The notes under the pieces were generated by a model. It was not told the DNA's origin. It saw only the letters and a program-made list of their open reading frames with translations, and ran no database searches. Shown here piece by piece: positions 1 to 6,183 of a stretch of DNA of 11,248 nt. Position 1 is the first letter of the stretch; each line of letters opens with the position of its first letter. A program made the translations under genes and the position numbers. The DNA is from Puniceicoccales bacterium (GTDB lineage: Bacteria > Verrucomicrobiota > Verrucomicrobiia > Opitutales > UBA953): assembly GCA_031289285.1 (NCBI GenBank), contig JAITPT010000234.1, positions 1 to 11,248 of the forward strand. The letters run 5' to 3'.

Positions 1-171
1 TAATCCTAAGAACGGCAGTTCAGCGGGATGGGTTTGCGCAAGATTTTGAGGCGGATGCGGTTTGCGCTTTCCCGACGCGCACCTTGCGGTGCGTGGAGCG
101 GAAAGCGCAAGCCGCAGACTGCCAAAAGATTGCGCAAAACCGCCCGCATTAACTGCCGTTTTTAGGATAAT
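1..171. repeat. Long imperfect inverted repeat (giant hairpin) downstream of the RAYT gene
   Basis: Bases 1-86 are largely the reverse complement of about 87-170. The outer arms are TAATCCTAAGAACGGCAGTT (1-20) and AACTGCCGTTTTTAGGATAA (151-170). Inner blocks also pair: GGTTTGCGCAAGATTTT (31-47) with AAAAGATTGCGCAAAACC (near 124-141), and GCGGTTTGCGCTTTCC (57-72) with GGAAAGCGCAAGCCGC (near 100-115). The tip is GCGCACC-TTGC-GGTGCGT. The two arms are roughly 80% alike by eye, so a single-stranded form would make a stem of about 80 bp with bulges. The structure begins at the first base of the window and may extend beyond it. It ends 45 bp from the stop codon of the transposase on the minus strand and is followed at once by a run of eight G. 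It is probably a REP-like or subterminal element of the transposase; a transcription-stopping role is also possible. Confidence 0.75.
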
Positions 172-214
172 AGGGGGGGGCAAGACCGACCATATAGGCT
201 GGCTGGCTCGAAAC

Positions 215-1285
215 TCAGTGTTTGCGTCGGCGAAGGGTGCAGAGACCTTTCGGCCAGTCGGCGGAAATCTCCGCGTCCGCGTCTGCATCCGCAAACGGGA
301 TGGGCTTGCAACCGGAGCGGCGGTTGGTCTCGCGGGTGTATTGCGCCAAGATCGCGCCCACAAACTTCGCGTCACCAATGGCACCGCCGCGGGTGAACTG
401 CGTAGCCTTCGTGTGCAGACGCTCTGAGTGGGAAAGTTTCCCGCCAGAAGCAGCGACTGCTTGGGCGGCTTCGGGGGTGATGCGGGCGGCGGAGGGGTCG
501 CCGCGTTTTGCGGTTGCGCCTTTGCCAAACAGCACAACGCGGTAGGTCTCCAACATCTCCTCATCGCTGAGGTTGTCGGAGGACACTGCATAGCGAAGAT
601 TGCGGCGCATCGTGCCGTTGCCGCCCGTTGCTACGGCTTCGGCGTAGCCGCACCAGCGGTAGTCTTTCGGGTCTGCGACGAGACGCGCTCTGACTGGGTT
701 CAGGTCAATGTAAGCGGCGGCACTTTCCATCGCAAAAAACTTATCGCTCTGCACGAGAGTGCTCGAAAAACGCTCCGACCAAAGCGTTCCAAAACGTTCG
801 TGTGTGCGGTTATACCAGATGGAAAACCGTTGCTTGAAGGTCTTCATAAACTCGGAGACATCGCCCATTCTGCGCAGCATTTGTTTGCGCCACGCCTCGG
901 CGTCTTCGTCGTCCTTCTTGAGCATCTCGGCGAGCATCTTGACGTCGGCGGGTGCCCACTTTGTGGGCTTGGGATAGAGCACGGAGTAACGTCGCAGCAG
1001 TTCTGCATCGGAGAGTTCGCCCTGTTCTGGCACTCTGACGAGCACATGGAAATGGTTTCCCATAAGGGCGTATGTCACGACTTGGACACCGCAGAAGTCT
1101 GCGACTTGGTGGAGTTGTTTTTGCATGGTGTCTTTCTCGGCGTCGGAGAGGAAAATCTCTCCATTGACCGTTCGGGACACGCAATGAAAAACGCTGACTG
1201 AGCCGCTGGCTTTTATTCGGCGGACACGGCCAACTTGGAGAACTCGCTGGTGCTGTTGATTGGTTCTGGTTGTCTGTTTAGGCAT
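215..1285 (-). CDS. REP-associated tyrosine transposase (RAYT; Y1/IS200-like HUH family)
   Basis: This 356-residue protein belongs to the Y1 transposase family, single-strand DNA nucleases that cut at or near REP-type hairpins. The HUH metal motif is H78-F79-H80 within GNHFHVLV. The conserved helix FKQRFSIWYNRTHERFGTLW (150-169) carries Y158, the likely nucleophile, and it is followed by the typical YIDLNPVRARLV (192-203) and DYRWCGY (208-214). The protein is about twice the size of the E. coli RAYT (165 aa). Extra length lies between the HUH motif and the tyrosine helix (85-148) and in a C-terminal extension (about 235-356) that includes an Asp-Ala dipeptide run (332-338). No inactivating change is visible. 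The ATG at 1283-1285 is the only reasonable start, and no Shine-Dalgarno sequence is evident. The gene is flanked by a long hairpin downstream and a duplicated leader upstream, as expected for a gene that is part of a mobile or domesticated unit. Family assignment is firm; current activity is unknown. Confidence 0.92.
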   Translation of the reverse strand: MPKQTTRTNQQHQRVLQVGRVRRIKASGSVSVFHCVSRTVNGEIFLSDAEKDTMQKQLHQVADFCGVQVVTYALMGNHFHVLVRVPEQGELSDAELLRRYSVLYPKPTKWAPADVKMLAEMLKKDDEDAEAWRKQMLRRMGDVSEFMKTFKQRFSIWYNRTHERFGTLWSERFSSTLVQSDKFFAMESAAAYIDLNPVRARLVADPKDYRWCGYAEAVATGGNGTMRRNLRYAVSSDNLSDEEMLETYRVVLFGKGATAKRGDPSAARITPEAAQAVAASGGKLSHSERLHTKATQFTRGGAIGDAKFVGAILAQYTRETNRRSGCKPIPFADADADAEISADWPKGLCTLRRRKH

Positions 1286-1364
1286 GGTGTTGTGATGAAT
1301 TTGATTTGTTGGTGCTGATTTGAAGCACGAAAAAAATGGCGTCTTCGGAGCTTACGTCAAGAAG

Positions 1365-1385
1365 TTTTTTAACCTGGTTAAAAAA
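1365..1385. promoter_or_regulatory. Perfect AT-rich palindrome upstream of the RAYT start (copy A)
   Basis: The arms TTTTTTAACC and GGTTAAAAAA are perfect complements around a single central T. On the minus strand the palindrome is followed 4 bp later by TTGACG (1355-1360), which resembles a -35 hexamer. No good -10 is present at 17 bp (ATTTTT). A one-base loop is poor for an RNA terminator, so a dimeric protein-binding site or an element end is more likely. A second, slightly decayed copy lies at 1528-1549. Confidence 0.5.
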
Positions 1386-1400
1386 TTGTCCACGCGTCGG

Positions 1401-1441
1401 ACTCGCTGCTGCTGATTGGTTCTGGGTGTCTGTTTGGGTAT
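1401..1441 (-). pseudogene. Remnant of a second RAYT 5' end with a lost start codon
   Basis: Read on the minus strand from 1441, the sequence encodes IPKQTPRTNQQQRV. The transposase itself begins MPKQTTRTNQQHQRV. The start codon has changed from ATG to ATA, one codon (His) is missing, and one Thr is now Pro. Past this point the similarity stops after a few bases, in a 14-bp junction (1387-1400) before copy A. Only the first 14 or so codons survive, so this is a decayed fragment left by tandem duplication or by insertion of a second element. It is not a functional gene. Confidence 0.7.
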
Positions 1442-1527
1442 GGTGTTGTGGTGAGTTTGATTTTGGTAGTGCTGTTGGTGCTGATATTCAGCGCGGAAAT
1501 GGTGGATAGACGCCTCGTGTCAAGAAG

Positions 1528-1549
1528 TTTTTTTAGCCTGGTTAAAAAA
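1528..1549. promoter_or_regulatory. Second copy of the AT-rich palindrome, upstream of priA (copy B)
   Basis: The arms TTTTTTAGCC (1529-1538) and GGTTAAAAAA (1540-1549) are complementary except at one position (G1536 opposite T1542). On the minus strand a consensus-like TTGACA (1518-1523) follows, again without a convincing -10. On the plus strand the site ends 49 bp before the priA start, so whatever binds here could also affect priA. Confidence 0.4.
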
Positions 1550-1598
1550 TAAAGTAAAAAATGTTGTCTGCTTCGGCTTCTGATTTTGGCATGAGGGC

Positions 1599-4319
1599 AT
1601 GACGCCATCCGCCGCCGAGGCCGCCGAAGTTCTGCCGTTTGACGCCGGCGGACGGGTGTATTCATACGCAGTGCCCCCAACACTGACCGGGAAAATCTTA
1701 CGCGGACAATTAGTGCGCGTCCCACTGGGTCCATCGTCACGGCTGGGGATTGTCTGGGAAAAACCCACCAACACCAATGCTCTCGCCAACGTTTCCGTTC
1801 CCGCCAACGTTTTCGCCGCTGCCACTGCCACTGCCACTGCCTCCGCTTTCACCGCAGCCAACGCCCCCCCCGCGTCCCTCGCCGCTCCTCCGTCCATTTC
1901 CTTCTCCTCCGCTCCTACGCAAAAATCAAGTTCTGTGCCCACCGCTCGCGACGCCGTTCCCTCTGTCTCTACCCTCTCCGCACCCTCCGGCGCGTCCCCC
2001 GCACCCGCCACCGTTCCCTCCGGCACCTTCCTCCCCACTTCCCCCGCCCCCGCCACCGTTCCCTCCGGCACCTTCCTCCCCACTTCCCCCTCCCCCGCAC
2101 CCGTTTCCTCTGCCTTCCTCCCCTCTGCCGCAGCCTCCCCTTCTGCCGCCACCTCCCCCTCCGCCGTCTCCCCTCCCGCGTTTGCCGCCTCCGCGCCCAC
2201 TGGCGACTTCCTCTTCCCTGAATGGCGTGAGACATTTGCGCCTGCGAAACCGCCCCGTGCGCTCAAATCCATTTTGCAACTCTGCCATGAGACACCCGTG
2301 TTGTCGCCAGATTTGCACAAACTCGCCGAGTGGGTCGCCAGCTATTACGCCGCACCGCTTAACTCCGTCCTCGAGACCGTGCTGCCCGCCGCCGTGCGCC
2401 AAGGCGTGAAACCTGCCGTCCAAAAAGAACTCCGCCTCGCCCGCCGTCTCGATGCAGATGCGCTTGCCAAGCTCCGCCGCCGCGCTCCCAAGCAAGCCGC
2501 GCTCTACGATTTCCTCGCCGTGCAAACCGCAGGGGTCGTGCGCAACACCGCGCTCAACGGCCTGTCCGTCGGCGCAGCCGCTTGCGACGCACTCAAAGCC
2601 GCAGGCATCATCGCGGAGACCGAGGCCTTGCTCACCCGCGACGCCTACGCCGACGCGCTCGGCGAGAGCGAGTGCGTGGCAGCGGAGGCACCGACGCTCA
2701 ACGACGCCCAGCGCGAAGCCCTCGACGCCGTGTGCGCCGACATCGCGTCGGGGAAATTCCGTGCGCGCCTCCTTCACGGCGTCACCGGCTCCGGCAAAAC
2801 GGAGGTCTATATCGGCGCGATACAGGCGGCGTTGGCGGCGGGCGGCTCGGCGATTTTTCTCGTGCCCGAGGTCGCGCTCACGCCGCAAACCGTCGGGCGA
2901 TTGCGCCAGCGGCTGGAAGGCGGCGCGACGCGCGTTGTCGTCTGGCACAGCCATTTGTCCGCTGGCGAACGTTTCGACGCATGGATGGCGATGGCGCGGG
3001 GCGAGGCGCGTATCGTCGTTGGTGCGCGCTCGGCGGTGTTCGCCCCCGTGCAAAACCTCCGGCTTGTCGTCGTGGATGAGGAGCACGAGCCGTCTTACAA
3101 ACAAGGCGAGACTCCGCTTTACCACGGGCGCGACACCGCCGTCTATCGCGCCAAACTCAACGACGCTGCTGTGCTGCTCGGTTCTGCCACGCCCTCTCTC
3201 GAGTCTCTCGCCAACACGCGCTCCGGCAAATACGCCGCGAGCCGCCTCCTCTCGCGCATTGACGACCGCGCCATGCCCGCCTTCCGCATCATAGACATGA
3301 AGCGCGAGCTGCTCCACATGCGCGGGCAAACCGTGCTCTCTCGCCCGCTTGTTGACGCGCTCCGCTTGCGCTTAGAACGCCGCGAGCAGTCTATCCTGTT
3401 CTTGAACCGGCGCGGATTTTCTCGGCAAATGATTTGCCCAGATTGCGGCTACGTCGCGGGCTGCCCGCATTGCAGCATCGCGCTCACGCACCACCGCGCC
3501 GACAACTCCCTGCGCTGCCATTGCTGCAACCACCGCCAGCCCGCGCCTGCGTCTTGCCCCCAATGCCGCTCGCCTCAAATACGTGGGCGCGGCGCGGGCA
3601 CACAAAAACTCGAAGACATCCTACGCGCCGCCGTCCCTGCTGCGCGAGTCATGCGGTTAGACGCCGACACGATGATTCGCAAAAACCTTTTTCGCGAAGT
3701 GCTGGCGGACTTTCGCAAGGGGAAACTCGACGTGCTCCTCGGCACGCAGATGCTCGCCAAGGGGCTGGACTTTCCGAACGTGACCCTCGTGGGCATCGTG
3801 GACGCCGACCTCTCGCTGCACGTCCCCGACTTCCGCGCCGCCGAGCGGACGTTCCAGCTGCTCACCCAAGTCGCGGGGCGGGCAGGGCGTGGCGACCGTG
3901 CGGGCGAGGTGTTTGTCCAGACGCTCACTCCCGAAGCGCCGCCGATACTCTATGCAAAACGCTCGGACTTCGACGGCTTCTTGGAGGAGGAACTGCTCCT
4001 GCGCCGCCAGTATGGTTACCCGCCGGCGCGGCACCTCATCCGCCATTTGTTTCGCGGGCGCAACGGCGTGAAGGTCGAGTTTTTTGCGGAAAGCTGGATG
4101 AAGTATTTGGAGGCCAACTTGCCGCCCGGCCTCGTCGAGACACGCGGCCCAGCGGCCTGCCCGCTGGAGCGTTTGCAAGACGACTACCGCTGGGGCGCAT
4201 GGTATTTCACCGACCGCGTGATTGCCGCCGTCACCCGCATCCGCGAATTGCGCACACGCTTCAACTTCGGTGCCGGCATAACCGACATCCTCGACGTGGA
4301 CGCCATTGACCTCAGCTAA
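1599..4319 (+). CDS. priA: Primosomal protein N' (replication restart helicase PriA) with a long Pro/Ala-rich insertion
   Basis: PriA recognises stalled forks and D-loops, unwinds the lagging arm with ATP and helps load the replicative helicase. The protein has 906 residues, against 732 in E. coli. The N-terminal 3'-end-binding domain starts at VLPFDAGGRVYSYAVP (11-26) and resumes at LKSILQLCHETPVLSPDL (222-239). The helicase core shows Walker A GVTGSGKT (394-401), DEEH (493-496), GSATPSLES (528-536), GTQMLAKGLDFP (715-726) and QVAGRAGRG (757-765). All eight zinc cysteines are present (613, 616, 622, 625, 640, 643, 653, 656), with exactly the E. coli spacing. The extra length is mainly residues 57 to about 215, a Pro/Ala/Ser/Thr-rich segment inside the N-terminal domain. 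The ATG at 1599 is the first possible start after an in-frame stop at 1581, and it fits the family. GAGGG lies only 1 nt upstream, too close to be a normal ribosome site. The gene is convergent with dus and divergent from the transposase. Confidence 0.95.
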   Translation: MTPSAAEAAEVLPFDAGGRVYSYAVPPTLTGKILRGQLVRVPLGPSSRLGIVWEKPTNTNALANVSVPANVFAAATATATASAFTAANAPPASLAAPPSISFSSAPTQKSSSVPTARDAVPSVSTLSAPSGASPAPATVPSGTFLPTSPAPATVPSGTFLPTSPSPAPVSSAFLPSAAASPSAATSPSAVSPPAFAASAPTGDFLFPEWRETFAPAKPPRALKSILQLCHETPVLSPDLHKLAEWVASYYAAPLNSVLETVLPAAVRQGVKPAVQKELRLARRLDADALAKLRRRAPKQAALYDFLAVQTAGVVRNTALNGLSVGAAACDALKAAGIIAETEALLTRDAYADALGESECVAAEAPTLNDAQREALDAVCADIASGKFRARLLHGVTGSGKTEVYIGAIQAALAAGGSAIFLVPEVALTPQTVGRLRQRLEGGATRVVVWHSHLSAGERFDAWMAMARGEARIVVGARSAVFAPVQNLRLVVVDEEHEPSYKQGETPLYHGRDTAVYRAKLNDAAVLLGSATPSLESLANTRSGKYAASRLLSRIDDRAMPAFRIIDMKRELLHMRGQTVLSRPLVDALRLRLERREQSILFLNRRGFSRQMICPDCGYVAGCPHCSIALTHHRADNSLRCHCCNHRQPAPASCPQCRSPQIRGRGAGTQKLEDILRAAVPAARVMRLDADTMIRKNLFREVLADFRKGKLDVLLGTQMLAKGLDFPNVTLVGIVDADLSLHVPDFRAAERTFQLLTQVAGRAGRGDRAGEVFVQTLTPEAPPILYAKRSDFDGFLEEELLLRRQYGYPPARHLIRHLFRGRNGVKVEFFAESWMKYLEANLPPGLVETRGPAACPLERLQDDYRWGAWYFTDRVIAAVTRIRELRTRFNFGAGITDILDVDAIDLS
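2006..2095 (+). repeat. 45-bp tandem repeat inside priA (two copies)
   Basis: CGCCACCGTTCCCTCCGGCA begins at 2006 and again at 2051, giving an exact 45-bp period. It encodes PAPATVPSGTFLPTS twice (residues 134-163). A degenerate third unit, PAPVSSAFLPS, follows. The period is a multiple of three, so the frame is kept. The repeat lies in the Pro/Ala-rich insertion, which also holds CCACTG repeats (from about 1820) and an eight-C run (1864-1871). Confidence 0.85.
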
Positions 4320-4337
4320 ACCCAAAACCTAAAACCT

Positions 4338-4356
4338 AAAAACGCCGACCTCGGCG
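4338..4356 (-). terminator. Intrinsic terminator of dus
   Basis: On the minus strand CGCCGA-GG-TCGGCG (4356-4343) forms a GC-rich hairpin and is followed directly by TTTTT (4342-4338), then AGGTTTTAGG. It begins 8 bp after the dus stop codon. On the plus strand the hairpin is not followed by T, so it should not end priA transcripts efficiently. Confidence 0.65.
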
Positions 4357-4363
4357 GGCGGGT

Positions 4364-5473
4364 TCAGGGCGCGGGCGTGAGGTGCAGGATGTCGTCCAAA
4401 GTGCGGCACGACGACAGCTGGGCGCGTATCTTTCGCGACCCCGCTAAACCATGCGTGAGCGGTAACAAACGCGTCAACAGCCAACGCACATTGTCGTCGC
4501 CGCCGCCGTTCCCGCCGCCGCCGTCACCGTTGGCATCGCGGTCGTCGCGGTCATCGCGGTCATCATCATCGTCGCCGTCATCGTCGCGGTCGTCGCGGTC
4601 GCCGTCGTCGTCCGCCTTCCCAAGTTCGCTTGGGCGGGCGATGTAGGCACCGGTTTTGCGGCGACGCGCCAAAATCTCCGCGTAGTGCCGCAACGTCGCC
4701 CACCGCTCGGCCTCCGTTGGCGGCGCGGGTGCTGCCTCTCCGCGCAGGGCCGCTTTGATTTCGCCGAAAAGCCACGGGTTGCCCAAGGCGGCGCGACCCA
4801 CCATGAGGCCGGCGACGCCGCTCTCGCGCAGCCGCTGCGCAGCCGTCGCGCCGTCGCGGATGTCGCCGTTGCCGACCACTGGCACACGCACCGCCGCCAC
4901 CACGCGGGCGATGGCGTCCCAATCCGCCACGCCGCCGTAGCCTTGCACCTTGGTGCGCCCATGCACGGTGATGGCACTCGCGCCCGCGTCCTCAAGCCGC
5001 CACGCAAACTCCTCCGCCACGATGCTCGCCGCGTCCCAACCGATGCGCATCTTGGCGGTCACAGGCGTCCCGGGGACGGCGCGGACGACCTCCGCCACGA
5101 TTTCCGCCGCCAGCTCTGGCTTGCGCATCAGCCCTGCGCCGCCGTTGCGCTCGACGACGTTCTCGGCGGGGCAGCCGCAGTTGATGTCAATAAAGTCTGG
5201 CCTCAGACGCTCGACGACGAGCCGCGCCGCCCGCGCCATCTGCGCGGGTTTCGCGCCAAAAAGTTGTGCGCCCGCTGGGCGTTGCGCCTCCGTGAAGTCA
5301 ACCGAACGCCACGCCCTCGGCACATTGCGCAGCAGCGCCTCGGACTGGACAAACTCGGTGACGACGACATCGGCACCGTGTTGTTTGCACAAGTCGCGGA
5401 AGGCGACATCCGTGAACCCCGCCATCGGCGCGAGAAAAAGCGGGCATTGCGAGCCAGCGAACCAAGGAAGCAT
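4364..5473 (-). CDS. dus: tRNA-dihydrouridine synthase (DusB-like) with an Asp-rich insertion
   Basis: Dus enzymes are FMN-dependent and reduce specific uridines in tRNA with NADPH. From the chosen start the protein has 369 residues. The TIM barrel opens with PLFLAPMAGFTDVAFRDLC. The catalytic cysteine is C101 in DINCGCP. K141 (TAKMRIGW), H171 (VHGRTKVQGYGG) and VGNGDIRDG match the FMN and tRNA-facing residues of the DusB/NifR3 type. The C-terminal helical tRNA-binding domain is interrupted at about 286-327 by an Asp/Arg/Gly-rich run, then resumes at VRWLLTRLLPLTHGL. The reading frame is open up to 5644, but I chose the ATG at 5471-5473. The family begins right there, and the upstream 57 codons have no family similarity and would overlap the divergent mcsA gene. 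No Shine-Dalgarno sequence is seen. The exact Dus subclass is less sure than the family. Confidence 0.92.
   Translation of the reverse strand: MLPWFAGSQCPLFLAPMAGFTDVAFRDLCKQHGADVVVTEFVQSEALLRNVPRAWRSVDFTEAQRPAGAQLFGAKPAQMARAARLVVERLRPDFIDINCGCPAENVVERNGGAGLMRKPELAAEIVAEVVRAVPGTPVTAKMRIGWDAASIVAEEFAWRLEDAGASAITVHGRTKVQGYGGVADWDAIARVVAAVRVPVVGNGDIRDGATAAQRLRESGVAGLMVGRAALGNPWLFGEIKAALRGEAAPAPPTEAERWATLRHYAEILARRRKTGAYIARPSELGKADDDGDRDDRDDDGDDDDDRDDRDDRDANGDGGGGNGGGDDNVRWLLTRLLPLTHGLAGSRKIRAQLSSCRTLDDILHLTPAP
4493..4617 (-). repeat. GAC/GAT/CGC trinucleotide-type expansion inside dus
   Basis: On the minus strand the region is a chain of GAC and GAT codons broken by CGC and GGC in a loose 9-bp rhythm (CGC GAC GAC, CGC GAT GAC). 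It then passes into GGC/AAC codons. It encodes the Asp-rich then Gly/Asn-rich insertion. The pattern is in frame and looks like repeat-slippage growth. Confidence 0.8.
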
Positions 5474-5557
5474 AGCGCGGCAGGAAAACAGACACGCGGC
5501 AGCGTTCAACTCGCAAACCACGCTTCGCCCCGCCGTTCGCGGTGTTGAATTTCCGTT

Positions 5558-5586
5558 TTGCCACACCCCGTATTTTCCCGCATAAG
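5558..5586 (+). promoter_or_regulatory. Likely sigma-70-type promoter of the mcsA operon
   Basis: TTGCCA (5558-5563; one mismatch to TTGACA) is separated by exactly 17 bp from CATAAG (5581-5586; four of six to TATAAT). Transcription would start near 5592, about 36 nt before the mcsA ATG. It lies in the 154-bp divergent gap between dus and mcsA. No clear promoter was seen for dus in the same gap. Confidence 0.4.
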
Positions 5587-5627
5587 ACCGCCCCACAAAC
5601 GAGGAACCAGAAGCCAAATAAAAACCG

Positions 5628-6149
5628 ATGAGCGACAACATCACATGCTCTGTCTGCGGCGCGCCCGCGAATGTTCACCTGACCCAGATTGGCGACAATC
5701 AGGTCAAGAAGGTGCATTACTGCGAGAGCTGCGCAGCCAAACAAGGAGCACTCGCAGGCGCGATAGGGTTCATCCTCCCGCTCGCGCAGGCACTCGCCGC
5801 CGCGACCCTTAGCGCCGTCGCCAGTGGCAAGACGGGCAAGCTCAAGGCCTGCCCCACCTGCGGTTTCACCGCCATTGACTTCGCAAAGCAACACCTCCTC
5901 GGCTGCCCCGATTGCTACAAAACTTTTGCCGAAGAACTCGGCGCGATGCTCGAAAAAATCCAGCCCGGCAAAAAGCACACAGGCAAAGCGCCTGTCGGAA
6001 AAATCCGCGCCGAGAGCCTGCGCGAGGCCATCGCCACCGCCCGCGAGAGTATGCTCATCGCCATCAAAAAAGAGGCCTACGAGGACGCCGCCAAGCTCCG
6101 CGACGAAATCCGCGGCATGGAGGCGCAACTCGAAACCGCCACTGCCTGA
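5628..6149 (+). CDS. mcsA: McsA-like protein arginine kinase activator (UVR-motif zinc protein)
   Basis: McsA binds and activates the protein arginine kinase McsB. In Bacillus the pair marks misfolded proteins for ClpCP and acts on the repressor CtsR. This protein has 173 residues (B. subtilis McsA 185). It shows four CxxC pairs: C7/C10, C32/C35, C75/C78 (ACPTCGF) and C93/C96 (GCPDCYKTF), the usual two zinc modules. A hydrophobic Ala-rich stretch (about 40-67) sits between them, where Bacillus McsA also has a hydrophobic segment, so it need not be a membrane helix. A UVR (UvrB/UvrC) motif follows at 135-165, with AIKKEAYEDAAKLRDEIR. The ATG at 5628 gives the family N-terminus directly; GAGGA at 5601-5605 is too far away to serve as a ribosome site. 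mcsB follows after 34 nt. No ctsR or clpC is visible in this window. Confidence 0.88.
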   Translation: MSDNITCSVCGAPANVHLTQIGDNQVKKVHYCESCAAKQGALAGAIGFILPLAQALAAATLSAVASGKTGKLKACPTCGFTAIDFAKQHLLGCPDCYKTFAEELGAMLEKIQPGKKHTGKAPVGKIRAESLREAIATARESMLIAIKKEAYEDAAKLRDEIRGMEAQLETATA

Positions 6150-6183
6150 CCCGCCCCGCCGCCGCCAGCGGCACCCGCCGAAA

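Larger units (their letters stand above)
1242..1550 (-). repeat. Tandem duplication of the RAYT 5' end plus upstream region
   Basis: Copy A is 1242-1386 and copy B is 1401-1550. Both run from ACTCGCTG, through the transposase start region (GATTGGTTCTG, TGTCTGTTT, ATGGTGTTGTG), to an identical-type end GTCAAGAAG followed by a T-tract/CCTGG/A-tract palindrome. The offset is 159 bp at one end and 164 bp at the other, so small indels have built up. Copy A contains the functional transposase start. Copy B lies upstream of it in the direction of transcription. The middle part (between the start region and GTCAAG) has diverged strongly, while both ends are well kept. This 313-bp stretch between the transposase and priA holds no other gene that I can see. 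Confidence 0.85.

Noticed and set aside
1..171. Retron or attC-type structure
   Set aside because: No reverse transcriptase or integrase is nearby and no attC core sites are visible; the neighbouring gene is a Y1 transposase.
428..1201. 257-codon open frame on the plus strand opposite the transposase
   Set aside because: It lies wholly within the transposase gene, which has clear HUH and tyrosine motifs; the plus frame shows no recognisable domain.
1926..3329. 467-codon open frame on the minus strand opposite priA
   Set aside because: It is a shadow of high-GC priA coding sequence; its product is Gly/Arg-rich without domain logic, while priA has every family motif.
4321..4342. Telomere-like TTTTAGG repeats on the minus strand
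   Set aside because: Only two to three units are present, and they act as the T-rich tail of the dus terminator; nothing suggests a replicon end.
4493..4617. Calcium-binding (RTX or dockerin-like) domain in the Asp-rich part of Dus
   Set aside because: There is no regular nonapeptide or EF-type spacing, the protein is cytoplasmic, and the DNA looks like microsatellite growth.
5474..5644. 57-codon upstream extension of the dus frame
   Set aside because: It has no similarity to the Dus family, would overlap the mcsA start, and includes the intergenic promoter region.
5824..6183. 120-codon upstream extension of the mcsB frame
   Set aside because: It overlaps mcsA in another frame and is Arg/Ser/Pro-rich shadow sequence; the family N-terminus begins at 6184.
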